DNA of 64,000 nucleotides from Carboxylicivirga linearis (GTDB taxonomy: Bacteria > Bacteroidota > Bacteroidia > Bacteroidales > Marinilabiliaceae), in contig NZ_JAGUCO010000012.1 of assembly GCF_018271995.1 (NCBI RefSeq), positions 1 through 64,000 on the forward strand, written 5' to 3'. The position numbers and the translations under genes are program-made. Below are positions 1 to 9,695 of this stretch, piece by piece (the stretch's first letter is position 1; each line of letters starts with the position of its first letter). The notes below the pieces were generated by a model, which searched no databases, was not told the DNA's origin, and was given only the letters and a program-made list of their open reading frames with translations.

Positions 1-20
1 TTTAACCAACAATAAGCTAA

Positions 21-197
21 AACCTATTTGTGACACTAAATCGAACTATACCAATCAAAGCTGCCGAACACCGGCATCAGTTTAAACTGCCAATTGGTTT
101 GAAGCCTTTAAAAGATATCTCCTGGCAGTTATATAAGTCAAATTTACTAGAGATTAGAAATCAGTTGGACAACATTTTTAGCAATTCAACATTATAA
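21..197 (+). pseudogene. C-terminal gene remnant, function unknown
   Basis: An open frame runs from just after an in-frame TAA at 18-20 to the TAA at 195-197. Its only possible start is a GTG at position 30. The encoded piece is about 58 residues, hydrophilic and rich in Lys, Leu, Ile and Asn, and looks like a genuine protein C-terminus. It ends directly at a strong terminator hairpin, which suggests a real transcription unit ended here. The stops upstream in the same frame suggest the 5' part is eroded or frameshifted. I do not recognise the family; a short intact gene starting at GTG is an alternative. Confidence 0.3.
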
Positions 198-242
198 GGT
201 GTGCTTTCCATACCATATAGGCTTGGAAAGAACACCTTTTTA
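194..242 (+). terminator. Rho-independent terminator
   Basis: Inverted repeat with arms of about 14 bp and one mismatch (AAGGTGTGCTTTCC against GGAAAGAACACCTT), followed by a run of T. It directly follows the stop codon at 195-197. Confidence 0.7.
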
Positions 243-338
243 AATAACTAATAAAAATATAAACACAATAGTACTTACAGGTACGTTGTGGGTTATTACA
301 ATAACTGCTTAGAATATAACTCATAAACATAGAAAAAC

Positions 339-779
339 ATGAAGTATGATACAGAAATACATCGGTATTTTAGGGAGTTATATTATTTATGCGATAACTA
401 CTTTGACAACACAAATGAACAACGAATTGTGTCTTATATCCTAGAGAAGCTAGAGAAAATAAACAACCATGTTTCAATACATTATGCGTTCGATTCGACA
501 CTAAAAGAATTTATAATTCAAATGCCAAAGTTTGACAAGGAGCATTTAGATTTGTTACCAAGAAGTAGAAAGGAAAAACTAATTACTTTTCTATTTTTCT
601 TTTTTACTATTCCTTTTGCATTAAGCAAAACAATCTATTCTGACATGAATTATCTGGATAGTTGGAAAGAGAATACTGTATTTCATGACAAACTGAGAGA
701 AAAGGCGAGAAACGAAATAACCAAGGCTGTTACCGTTATATCAAATCTCACAATTGACATGCTCAACAAGATAAAATAA
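339..779 (+). CDS. Hypothetical protein in cassette-like context
   Basis: 146 residues, no family recognised. The protein is Lys/Glu/Asn-rich, with one hydrophobic patch rich in Phe near residues 84-97 that could be a membrane segment or a buried core helix. The remainder looks helical and soluble. The stop codon lies only four bases before an attC-like inverted repeat (784-921), the arrangement seen in integron gene cassettes, where a single gene sits tightly against its recombination site. An 8-mer CGTTGTGG at 284-291 upstream recurs at 2455-2462 beyond the neighbouring genes. Lone accessory genes of this kind are often toxins, antitoxins or defence genes, but nothing in the sequence supports a specific role. 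Confidence 0.6.
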   Translation: MKYDTEIHRYFRELYYLCDNYFDNTNEQRIVSYILEKLEKINNHVSIHYAFDSTLKEFIIQMPKFDKEHLDLLPRSRKEKLITFLFFFFTIPFALSKTIYSDMNYLDSWKENTVFHDKLREKARNEITKAVTVISNLTIDMLNKIK

Positions 780-783
780 CAAC

Positions 784-921
784 ACCCAACAAGCCATCAT
801 AAAGTAGCCCTGGGCTTTGGCGGGATTTGGGAGTTCAGCTCACGCGCGAGCTTTGGCAAAAACAAGAAAGCGAATATTCCAAACGCTCCTCGGGCCACTA
901 CATATGGCGTTGCCGTTAGGA
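784..921. repeat. attC-like imperfect inverted repeat
   Basis: A locally GC-rich block between two small genes. ACCCAAC (784-790) fits the integron R'' box RYYYAAC. GTTAGGA (915-921) fits the R' box GTTRRRY except at its last base. Between them lie matched arms separated by small bulges: GCCAT 793-797 with ATGGC 904-908, GTAG 804-807 with CTAC 898-901, and GCCC 807-810 with GGGC 892-895. An inner hairpin GCTC/GAGC lies at 838-851. The gene before ends at 779 and the next begins at 939, matching cassette geometry. No integrase gene is visible in the window. Confidence 0.4.
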
Positions 922-938
922 GTAAATAAACGAACGCA

Positions 939-1433
939 ATGATTAATTGGAAAGCAAGATTAGAAATGAAATCAAACAAGACTCTTTTTGAGCTCTTTTC
1001 AGAGACAAATAGAATTAATATTGAACCTCAATTATATGCCGGGAAATTGCTTTACCAAAGAGGTTATGATTCTGAAAAGATGGATAATGCCAAGAAAAAA
1101 TTAATTGTTGCAATTGAAGAACAGTTTAAGCAAAAATATTATAAAGATGAAAAGAAAATTGCCAAAGAAACAATTACAAGAGAGTTATTTACCAGGATTC
1201 TTATTTCTTCATTAGTCTTTTATTCGTTTTATGCCTCCTCTGACTTTTCAATAGATCAACTGGGAATTATTATTAATACAAAAGTGGTAGCCTAGACTTT
1301 GGCTTTGCTTAATTTATTGCCTTTTCTGTGGATTAATAAAACCATTAAAAAGTCAATTGCTAAGGTTCAAAAAGAACAACAAAAGAAAGACATAAATATT
1401 CAAAGAATAGAATCAGAATTAAAACCGAAATAA
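939..1433 (+). pseudogene. Hypothetical membrane protein interrupted by in-frame TAG
   Basis: The frame starting with ATG at 939 runs to a TAG at 1293-1295 (118 residues) and then continues in the same frame for 45 more sense codons to TAA at 1431-1433. The segment after the TAG encodes a hydrophobic stretch (LALLNLLPFLWI) followed by a Lys/Gln/Glu-rich helical tail. It looks like the natural second half: the part before the TAG also ends in a hydrophobic segment (about residues 88-113). The full-length product would be about 164 residues with two membrane helices and a charged tail. No family recognised. The in-frame stop is a nonsense mutation, a sequencing error or, less likely, a readthrough site. 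Its start lies 18 bases after the R'-like box. Confidence 0.5.
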
Positions 1434-1520
1434 TAAAATACATTGACACAACACTGGAAATAAAGTAGGGCTTTGTTAGCTCGTCCTGCCTTCTTTATCT
1501 ATTTTAATTTCACTCTATAG
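1434..1520. repeat. Degenerate copy of the attC-like element
   Basis: The motif ATAAAGTAGGGCTTTG closely resembles ATAAAGTAG(CCCT)GGGCTTTG in the 784-921 element. It is followed by GTTAGCT, close to an R' box. The element lies directly after the end of the previous gene, but the right arm is much shorter, so it would be a damaged or truncated site. Confidence 0.25.
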
Positions 1521-1524
1521 TGTA

Positions 1525-1545
1525 AAACAACACTACTAATAATGT
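1525..1545 (+). repeat. Direct repeat, left copy
   Basis: A 21-bp sequence matching 19 of 21 bases with 2374-2394 (core ACAACACTACTA, end TAATGT). The two copies flank the frameshifted lipoprotein gene at 1592-2285. Confidence 0.55.
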
Positions 1546-1591
1546 GTTAAGATTGATAGTAGTTGATATAATTAATAATTATTTTAAAATC

Positions 1592-2285
1592 ATGAATAGA
1601 ACCTTATTGACTCTTATTTTTGCCATCTTTCTTTTTTCTTGTTCAAAAGAGAAAAATAATGATTGTAATTATTCATTAACAGACATTCCTCAAGATACTA
1701 CTTTGTATATCTTACGATATAAACGGAGAACATTTTAAGTTTTATCAACAACGAATTTCAGGTCATACAGTTTTTCAACCTGTAGAAGTTAATTCAAGTA
1801 ACGAAATGCGATACTATCAAAGATCCATTGCTTTTGATAGATTAATAACGGATGATGAATATAAAATTCAATTACATCCTGCTACTTATATAGTTTTTTG
1901 GAATTATATGATTGATAATAAACAATCAGAAGAAGATTTTTTTAATTATTATTTATTTGAGAGCTGCTTATCTAAAGAGTTACGAAGTACTTATAAATAT
2001 ACCTCGCCAAGTATTTCGTATGATAATAAAATTGCATTAAAAGATACTGTTTTTCTAAAAGGAGTTGAGTTATCTTGGTATACATCTGAGGTATTTGAAT
2101 ATTTTAATTATGATACGGCATCGATCAATAATTTTTTCAACAATGAGGTTTATTTTACAATTAACGATGTCATTAATGTCTGCAATGATTATTCAAAGGT
2201 TTCAGGTACCTTTTCTACAAAAAGTATTAATAGAGGTGAAATTTTCAGTATTGAAAATGGCAAATTTACATTTATAACAAAGTAA
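1592..2285 (+). pseudogene. Lipoprotein gene with a +1 frameshift
   Basis: ATG at 1592 starts a typical lipoprotein signal peptide (hydrophobic stretch, then FLFSCSKEK with the lipobox Cys), but that frame stops at 1738. The following frame is open from about 1710 to 2285 and carries the rest of a Tyr/Phe/Asn-rich protein. Removing one base near 1713-1715 joins the frames into an uninterrupted protein of 230 residues (693 coding bases). The downstream frame alone would begin at an internal ATG (1806) without a signal. No family recognised. It is flanked by 19/21-identical direct repeats, so the gene and its surroundings may have arrived or duplicated as one unit. Confidence 0.6.
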
Positions 2286-2290
2286 TCTTC

Positions 2291-2342
2291 CAACGATAAG
2301 CATTTTACTATAGCAAAGTTTGGCGATGCTAAATGTTATAAG
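2291..2342. repeat. Small inverted repeat after the lipoprotein pseudogene
   Basis: AACGATAAGCAT and ATGCTAAATGTT form arms with 9 of 12 pairs around a loop of about 25 bases. It starts six bases after the stop at 2285. No T-run follows, so it is not a clear terminator. It could be another worn attC-like hairpin, with AAC and GTT triplets at its ends. Confidence 0.25.
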
Positions 2343-2373
2343 TTTTATACAGTGGTTACTCCCTTATCAGTTA

Positions 2374-2394
2374 AGACAACACTACTATTAATGT
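2374..2394 (+). repeat. Direct repeat, right copy
   Basis: Matches 19 of 21 bases of the repeat at 1525-1545. Between here and the terminator at 2583 I see no convincing gene, only a short reading frame of about 20 codons ending near 2567 that lacks independent support. Confidence 0.55.
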
Positions 2395-2582
2395 CTTTCA
2401 TATATTTTTAAATACTGATAGGATTGAATAGTAATAATAGCTGCGGGTGGAACCCGTTGTGGTAACAGGTAATATATGTTTTTAAAGTTAAAATAAAAGA
2501 CGATTTAATGTTTGTTGAAGGAGTCAATAACGACTTTATTGAAATATGGAGAAAGATAAGGGATTAATAGATTGTTTTACAC

Positions 2583-2627
2583 AATAAAAAAGCAGCAAAT
2601 CAGTATGGTTTGCTGCTTTTTTATTGT
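2583..2627. terminator. Bidirectional terminator
   Basis: Perfect stem AAAAAAGCAGCAAA/TTTGCTGCTTTTTT with a nine-base loop, flanked by A-runs on one side and T-runs on the other, so it can act in both directions. It serves the minus-strand GH43 gene ending at 2652. Confidence 0.85.
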
Positions 2628-2651
2628 GTTATATTTTCTGTATTGCGGTTA

Positions 2652-5600
2652 TTAACGCATTTTAATAAATTTCTTTTGCACATTATTGCCCTGTCGAACG
2701 ATGTATATACCAGTGGGCACATTAATGGTTGAGAACAGGCCTTTTGTTATAAGAACTCCTGTTAAATTATAAAGCTCAACTTCTGCATTATAATCTATTT
2801 CAGATTTAGTAATGGTTTCTATTGAGGTACTATAGTTACCATCCCTTACTATAATGTTATCTATACCTATGGTTCCTGTACCACGTCCGGCAAGAGCCCA
2901 AAGCCCCTTCAATAATCCATTACCGTTTACATCCGTTATGCCATTGTAAAGGGTATTTTCTGTTGCACGATTAATGATTGTAACATCAGCTGTTTTGGCA
3001 CTAACATCTACATTTCCACTAATGGTTACCCAGGTTCCGGGTGCGATGGTAAGCGATGTAACTCCGTTTACATACCAGATGCTTGCATTACTTCCGTTGT
3101 ACGTTGGTGTTACCAGCTTAAAAATATAACCAGAGTTGGTGGTACCATTATTCGAATTATTATTGTCGGTACTTATCACAGCTACCTCACCTACCGAACG
3201 ATCAACAACATTACCGGGTCTTAAACAAACATCGAATGAAAAATGATAATTCATCAAATTATCAACGTCCGTAAAAGTATTTATAGCGCTGCGATTACCC
3301 GATCCTCCGTCTGTTTTCACTTCAATATAATTACTCTCAAGCGATGAGCTGTAAAGGGCGGAAACAATACCATTAGGACTTGTCCATGATGATGTCCATC
3401 CTCGATAGTCATAGTCTTCATAAAAAATGTAGTCTGAAATATCTATAGGTTTGTAGTTTGATAAGTCAAGGTCAGCTGCAAATCCTACAACAATATTTTT
3501 TACATCGTAATCGAATATCAATTGTCTATTTTTATAGTAGTTGATAACAGCTGTAACAATATCGTCAGGAGTTACTCCTGAACCATAACTGGGCGATATA
3601 GAAGCCTGATAAGTGAGCATTAATACTCCGTCTTTGTAATACGATATGGTACCATCGGTATTGTAAGATACGGTTACGTAACAGCTGGTATTTAAAAATA
3701 TTTGCCATGCATTACCTGAATGGTAGCCTGCAGATGTGGCCGCTGATGATAAAGTAGCTGCAGCTTCATAAAAATCAGCCCCATTGTAATGTAAAACAGA
3801 TAAAAACAAGCGGAACGAATTATCACTCGAGTGTGCTATTAAATCCCAGTCGCTTGTAATATTTTCGAGGTAGAAACTTAACGAAATACCTGTTTTACTA
3901 TTAATAAGTCCACTAGGTGTTGCCGCTGCAAACTCGCTTATATCGTTATATGATTCTAATATTGCAGCTTCTTCAATGGGCAATAAATCAGAAATGCCAT
4001 TGGCTATTAAATCAATGGAATAGGTGCTTACATAGTTGTAGTCACCGCATGTTATTGTCAATGTAAGATCTGTTGTTACATCTGATGCTATATCCTGCAC
4101 TATTCCTTCTTCACTAATTAAAGAAGTATCCCAACTCCATTCATAGATGGCGCCAAAATATCCCTGGCTGGGTAATGATAATTGTGAACCACTATATGCT
4201 GTTGAAGGAATGGTTCCGTTAAAATTATATACGTTGTATGCCACGGTTGCATCTTCAGGAAATGGTTTACCCTCTCCTGCTCTTTTGTAACCAAAAACCG
4301 ACATATCATTACCAACAACCGTGAAGCAAAGGGTGGTATAGTCCAGTCCTTGCATTTTCTGATTTATCAATACACCCTGAAAAGTAATGTTATTAATGGT
4401 TAGGGTAATATACGGACCATCGGCGTCTTGCGACCAGGTTCCTGTGTAGGCTCCTGTTATCGATCCATCAGAATTGATTTGTATTTCTTGCTCTTGTACA
4501 CATTCAAGATTAGAATAATTAGTACCCGTACCATGGTAAAGAATTCCGTATGTACCAACTATATCATTGATTGCATATGGTTCTGTTGTTAATGTTTCAC
4601 CGGCATATTGGAAAGGAGCAGCAGCAATGTATCCGTTTTTTGCATGGAAAAGCTGGTGTACACGTACCTGATGACCTTCGGTACCATCATTAAAACGAGT
4701 GTGGTAAACCAGGTAGCTTTTACCATCGTCATCTACAACAGCTGAATTGTGTCCCTGGGCAGTAAAGCCCTTCTCCATCCAGCTCCACTTGTAATACGAC
4801 ATTAATCGCAAGCCAACAGTTCCATTAGTGGATCCAACGCCTGTGTTATAAGTAAAGTATCTGGCATCCTGCCCACTCATATCCTTGTAAGGACCGGTTA
4901 TTGCATCAGAGGCAAACACACGCATGTTATAACCACCTGTAGCAGTTAAACCGCCATTGGTCATAAATAAATAATACGTATCGTTAATTTTTTGTATGTA
5001 AGAAGCTTCTCCAGAAACATGATTACCTCCGGCTATTTTTGTACCCATGTATTCATCTGATATGGCATTGGTTGATGTACCATCGTTGGTAGTATAGGTA
5101 TAAGTATAATCGCGCAATCCGGTTTGTGCATCCAGGCGTAGCATATATATTCCACCAAACCACGAACCATAACTCATCCATAAGTTACCTTCATCATCAT
5201 ATATAAGTCCAGGATCGATAGCATTTTGACCATAGGTACGGACACCATTACGGTTTTGTAAATAACGAGAAGGAAATCCTTCTGATGAATCAATCACATC
5301 ATAGAAATCAGTTTCAGCCGCTTCAGTCTGATTCGTAAAACCTGAATATACTACAGGACCAACATAGGTCCAATTGCCGTTTAACGATTCAGCGGTTAAT
5401 AAAACAATGGAACTGTACCACGAATTACCATTAATACTCATGTACATACACCATTTTTGCATGTCTGTGTTCCAGATTACATCCGGAGCCCACATATTAC
5501 CTCCTAGATTATAATCGCTGCTTCCTTTTGCCGCCCATGCAGCCGGATCAGCAAAAAGGGTGTTGTATGAACTGTTTATATTATTTTGGAAAGAGGTCCA

Positions 5601-5885
5601 ATTTTCCAGATCGTAGGTGTAAGCCCACGCCATATGCGAACCAAAAATATAATATACTTTGGTTGCACTTTCTGAATACTCTCCGGTGATAGTATTTCCG
5701 GTTTTATATCCGATAACAACCGATGGATCGTGCACCGATACATAATTATTGGGTGTGGCGTTAAAGTAATTATTGTATAATGTTTCAACTTCGCCACTTG
5801 TTAGTGTTTGCGCAGACGTTGGTCTGACAAATAGGAGCAACATTATACCAGCAAATGCTGTTAATGTTAGATTTTTGATATTCAT
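2652..5885 (-). CDS. Secreted GH43 arabinanase-like glycoside hydrolase with T9SS tail
   Basis: 1077 residues. A signal peptide ends near residue 26. A five-bladed GH43 catalytic domain follows (about 45-440), with the base Asp53 in VHDPS, Asp224 in AIDPG and acid Glu293 in VSGEAS; the spacing fits endo-1,5-alpha-arabinanases. After it come a beta-sandwich arabinanase C-terminal domain (about 440-560) and further beta-rich, LamG-like modules. The final ~65 residues (VELYNLTG, then PTGIYIV and KKFIKMR) match the type IX secretion sorting domain, so the enzyme is probably exported to the cell surface or medium. The likely substrate is arabinan or arabinose-containing side chains of pectin or algal polysaccharide. 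No SusC/SusD pair or other carbohydrate genes lie nearby, so it is an orphan enzyme rather than part of a polysaccharide utilisation locus in this window. Family confidence is high, substrate moderate. Confidence 0.88.
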   Translation of the reverse strand: MNIKNLTLTAFAGIMLLLFVRPTSAQTLTSGEVETLYNNYFNATPNNYVSVHDPSVVIGYKTGNTITGEYSESATKVYYIFGSHMAWAYTYDLENWTSFQNNINSSYNTLFADPAAWAAKGSSDYNLGGNMWAPDVIWNTDMQKWCMYMSINGNSWYSSIVLLTAESLNGNWTYVGPVVYSGFTNQTEAAETDFYDVIDSSEGFPSRYLQNRNGVRTYGQNAIDPGLIYDDEGNLWMSYGSWFGGIYMLRLDAQTGLRDYTYTYTTNDGTSTNAISDEYMGTKIAGGNHVSGEASYIQKINDTYYLFMTNGGLTATGGYNMRVFASDAITGPYKDMSGQDARYFTYNTGVGSTNGTVGLRLMSYYKWSWMEKGFTAQGHNSAVVDDDGKSYLVYHTRFNDGTEGHQVRVHQLFHAKNGYIAAAPFQYAGETLTTEPYAINDIVGTYGILYHGTGTNYSNLECVQEQEIQINSDGSITGAYTGTWSQDADGPYITLTINNITFQGVLINQKMQGLDYTTLCFTVVGNDMSVFGYKRAGEGKPFPEDATVAYNVYNFNGTIPSTAYSGSQLSLPSQGYFGAIYEWSWDTSLISEEGIVQDIASDVTTDLTLTITCGDYNYVSTYSIDLIANGISDLLPIEEAAILESYNDISEFAAATPSGLINSKTGISLSFYLENITSDWDLIAHSSDNSFRLFLSVLHYNGADFYEAAATLSSAATSAGYHSGNAWQIFLNTSCYVTVSYNTDGTISYYKDGVLMLTYQASISPSYGSGVTPDDIVTAVINYYKNRQLIFDYDVKNIVVGFAADLDLSNYKPIDISDYIFYEDYDYRGWTSSWTSPNGIVSALYSSSLESNYIEVKTDGGSGNRSAINTFTDVDNLMNYHFSFDVCLRPGNVVDRSVGEVAVISTDNNNSNNGTTNSGYIFKLVTPTYNGSNASIWYVNGVTSLTIAPGTWVTISGNVDVSAKTADVTIINRATENTLYNGITDVNGNGLLKGLWALAGRGTGTIGIDNIIVRDGNYSTSIETITKSEIDYNAEVELYNLTGVLITKGLFSTINVPTGIYIVRQGNNVQKKFIKMR

Positions 5886-5952
5886 TGGAATTTAGTTTTA
5901 TTAATCAATTTTCAATAAGGGGTTGAATATATCAAATATTCAGTAAGAATTA

Positions 5953-5975
5953 TTGGTACTATTTTAAAATACCAA
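5953..5975. promoter_or_regulatory. Palindrome upstream of the GH43 gene
   Basis: TTGGTA and TACCAA half-sites enclose an A/T core (ATTTTAAAAT), centred about 80 bases upstream of the GH43 start codon. The size and symmetry suit a dimeric repressor or activator, but no regulator gene is adjacent. The rest of the 5886-6292 gap shows nothing beyond AT-rich DNA and the terminator of the next gene. Confidence 0.25.
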
Positions 5976-6230
5976 TTTGTCCACCATTTCTGTTTTTATG
6001 TACTCAAAATGAATGTATGAGATTAAGAACCACTGGCTTTCTTTTACTTGGTTTAATAAATAAAGTTTCTTTTAAAATAAATAACGCATTTGGTGTAATA
6101 GTAAAACCTGAATAAATGAGAATTGTTTGGTGAGTAAATGCTTATATTATGAGTTTGAAGTTTGTAGACAAATCTAACGTTTTACTATTAAGAGGAGTTT
6201 CTATATAGTATTTTCAAGTTTGACGAAATA

Positions 6231-6269
6231 AAAACGGTTCTCTATACATTAGCGTGATAAAGAACCGTT
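6231..6269 (-). terminator. Terminator of hom
   Basis: Perfect nine-base arms AACGGTTCT (6233-6241) and AGAACCGTT (6261-6269). Read on the minus strand the hairpin is followed by TTTTATTT. It lies 24 bases beyond the hom stop codon. Confidence 0.75.
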
Positions 6270-6292
6270 CGATAAAGTTTATAAATGCTTTA

Positions 6293-7489
6293 TTAATAAT
6301 TCAAAGTAGAGCCTGTAATGGCAATAAAAATATCCAGTTCGCGTAGTTTATCCTGAATTTTTAATAACTCTGATATTTTTATCAATCCAATGGTATAGCT
6401 GTTTTCAGGTCCACGATATTCTTCATTTATTTGATCAAAATTAAAATGATCTAATACACTCTTATCCTGGTAACGAACATACAACTCAATAGCTTTATCT
6501 TTATTGTAGGTAAAACCACCTGAATAATTTAATTTCTTGTATTCGTATGAGTAGTTATGCGCCAAGGCAGTTATATCAGATAGAACGGCCGATCCGGTTG
6601 GATGTGCCCCTGCCCCTTTTCCAAACATAAACTGCTTATCGTAAGCTAATCCTTTAATAACAACACCATTAAATTCGTCCTCAACACTATAAATGTGTTT
6701 ATCCTTGCCTAACAATCGAGGAAGAACAAACAAACTGATGTTTTTGTCTTCCAGACGTTCAACCTGAGCTACCAGTTTAATCTTCTGCCCTTTTTCGCGG
6801 GCATAATTAATGTCAAAGTCCGAAATATTTGAAATACCATAGGTTAATACATCATTCGGATTGACGACTGTTCCGAAGCTATGTAAGGTTAAAATAATAA
6901 GTTTAAACAGCGAATCATAGCCTTCCACGTCAAATGAAGGATTGCTTTCGGCAAAACCTAAATCTTGCGCATCTTTTAAAGCAGATGCATACGATTGGTT
7001 ATGATCAAATATTTTTGAAAGAATGTAATTGGAAGATCCATTTAAGATACCTGTAACAGATAGCAAAAGGTCGTTATCGTAATATTCTTCCAGATTTCTG
7101 ATAACCGGAATACTACCACAAGCAGATGCTTCGTATAACAACGAAACATTATTATCTCTTTGCAATTGAAGCATTTCGGAAAGGTTCTCAGCTAACATTT
7201 TTTTATTGGCTGAAACTACATTTTTACCTTTTTGAAGAGCTTTCTTCACAATTTCATATGCCTGATCAGCGTTGTCAATTAACTCAACAACCGTATTAAT
7301 TTCCGGATCTTCCAGAATATCATCAGCATTATAGCAAAAGTGATCTTCAGAAAGAGAACGTGGTTTTTTATTTTTAACGCATATCTTGGTTATCTTGGCA
7401 TCAAATGCCGGACTTGTTTTAAGCACTTCATACAGGCCCTCTCCTACTACACCAAAGCCAAATAATCCGATATTTAGTTTCTTTTTCAT
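6293..7489 (-). CDS. hom: Homoserine dehydrogenase
   Basis: Reduces aspartate semialdehyde to homoserine with NAD(P)H, the branch point to threonine and methionine. 398 residues. The N-terminal Rossmann motif is GLFGFGVVGEG (residues 8-18). The dimerisation/catalytic part includes SANKKML (93-99), GILNGSSNYI (147-156) and DVEGYDSLFKL (187-197), with the catalytic Asp192 and Lys196. The C-terminal tail after about residue 320 is shorter than, or divergent from, a full ACT domain, so feedback by threonine is uncertain. It is a stand-alone enzyme, not fused to aspartokinase. It follows metY (which uses activated homoserine) on the same strand, but each gene has its own terminator, so they are related by pathway and not clearly one transcript. 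Confidence 0.93.
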   Translation of the reverse strand: MKKKLNIGLFGFGVVGEGLYEVLKTSPAFDAKITKICVKNKKPRSLSEDHFCYNADDILEDPEINTVVELIDNADQAYEIVKKALQKGKNVVSANKKMLAENLSEMLQLQRDNNVSLLYEASACGSIPVIRNLEEYYDNDLLLSVTGILNGSSNYILSKIFDHNQSYASALKDAQDLGFAESNPSFDVEGYDSLFKLIILTLHSFGTVVNPNDVLTYGISNISDFDINYAREKGQKIKLVAQVERLEDKNISLFVLPRLLGKDKHIYSVEDEFNGVVIKGLAYDKQFMFGKGAGAHPTGSAVLSDITALAHNYSYEYKKLNYSGGFTYNKDKAIELYVRYQDKSVLDHFNFDQINEEYRGPENSYTIGLIKISELLKIQDKLRELDIFIAITGSTLNY

Positions 7490-7545
7490 TACTTAATTGG
7501 TTCAATTTGTCTGCAAAAATAAAGCTTATCTATGGGGAAATAAAA

Positions 7546-7577
7546 AAGAAGAGAGATGAAAATAAATCACCTCTCTT
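7546..7577 (-). terminator. Terminator of metY
   Basis: Arms AAGAGAGATG and CACCTCTCTT (9 of 10 paired) with a ten-base loop. On the minus strand the hairpin is followed by CTTTTTTATTT. It separates metY from hom. Confidence 0.75.
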
Positions 7578-7584
7578 GTTTGAA

Positions 7585-8892
<1,308 letters not shown>

Positions 8893-8929
8893 TTATGGTT
8901 AATATTCCAATTCGTTCTTACCGCTGCTT

Positions 8930-9014
8930 AACGCACCGGTCTGTTTACTATGTCTATTTGATTTTCAGATACGATGCGTTGTGACAATTACATTGTCATC
9001 ATCATACACATCAT
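8930..9014 (-). promoter_or_regulatory. Candidate methionine attenuator upstream of metY
   Basis: On the minus strand a leader frame of eight codons overlaps a hairpin TGACAAT-gta-ATTGTCA (8982-8998), so a ribosome stalled in the leader would open it. Further downstream AACGCATCG and CGGTGCGTT (8972-8980 and 8930-8938, 8 of 9 paired) form a second hairpin about 50 bases before the metY ATG. No clear U-run follows, so action on translation or RNA stability is as likely as classical transcription termination. No SAM riboswitch motif was recognised here. Confidence 0.4.
8988..9014 (-). CDS. Met-rich leader peptide of metY
   Basis: The frame reads MMCMMMTM followed by TAA: six Met codons of eight, with one Cys. 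It lies 107 bases upstream of metY, a methionine-biosynthesis gene. Enrichment for the pathway's end-product amino acid is the signature of attenuation leader peptides. No ribosome-binding motif is visible, which is usual for this phylum. The whole claim rests on composition and position. Confidence 0.45.
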   Translation of the reverse strand: MMCMMMTM

Positions 9015-9370
9015 TGTACAAGCAGTACTTTCAAGTAATATTGAATTACCCGATCGGAAAGAAATTATATGAATGTTAGTGCTTTTCATATGCTAAACAA
9101 ATTAAGACAATTTGGTATTAAAAAAAAAGACCTTGTAAAAATTAATACATTTTAAATTTATATGAAATCGGCTTGTGAGTGTCTTAATCTGTATATTATC
9201 AACACTATAGATGGTGTATGTATTTTTCTACTTCTCAAATAAAAAAGGGAAAAACTTAATATTTATAAGCAACCTTTTTAGATTTTACACGTCTAAGATA
9301 ATTGAACCGGGAAAAAAGAATCTATTTTATCAAAGAAGCATTTATTTAAAATGCCTTAAATCATATTTTT

Positions 9371-9484
9371 ATGAAGTTTTCACTCACATTAAAAAGAAGT
9401 TTTAAAAATATAGATATACCTGTTCGTTTTCTAATATTCCAGCTTTTTGTTCTTTCATTAGTGCTGGTTTTGATGGTTCTGTAG
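9371..9484 (+). CDS. Possible small membrane protein
   Basis: A 37-residue frame with a basic N-terminus (MKFSLTLKRSFKN) and a hydrophobic C-terminal half (FLIFQLFVLSLVLVLMVL) that would span the membrane once. It has the shape of a small membrane protein, or of the surviving 5' end of a membrane gene. There is no independent support. The rest of the gap 9015-9695 is very AT-rich and shows nothing else convincing; a longer frame at 9211-9405 looks like AT-rich noise. Confidence 0.2.
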   Translation: MKFSLTLKRSFKNIDIPVRFLIFQLFVLSLVLVLMVL

Positions 9485-9695
9485 GCAGTATTAAAATATT
9501 GAATTATCAAATACTTCTAGCTGGATTCATTGATAATTTAATTCACTTTCTGCTATATATTATTTAGATTAATTCTAATCAAAAAGCTATTTTACTCAAA
9601 TAATTGTTAATTCATTCGAATATTTACGTTATTAAATTCAAAAATTCACATATTTGAACCCGATTTTTGAATTTATAGAATAGCTACTTCACAAC

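Noticed and set aside
797-979. Minus-strand frame of 60 codons
   Set aside because: It lies across the attC-like inverted repeat and overlaps the start of the next gene; the apparent coding potential comes from the GC-rich palindromic DNA.
9211-9405. 64-codon plus-strand frame upstream of the Na/Pi gene
   Set aside because: Composition is AT-rich noise (Phe, Lys, Tyr, Ile), with no domain, signal or promoter that fits.
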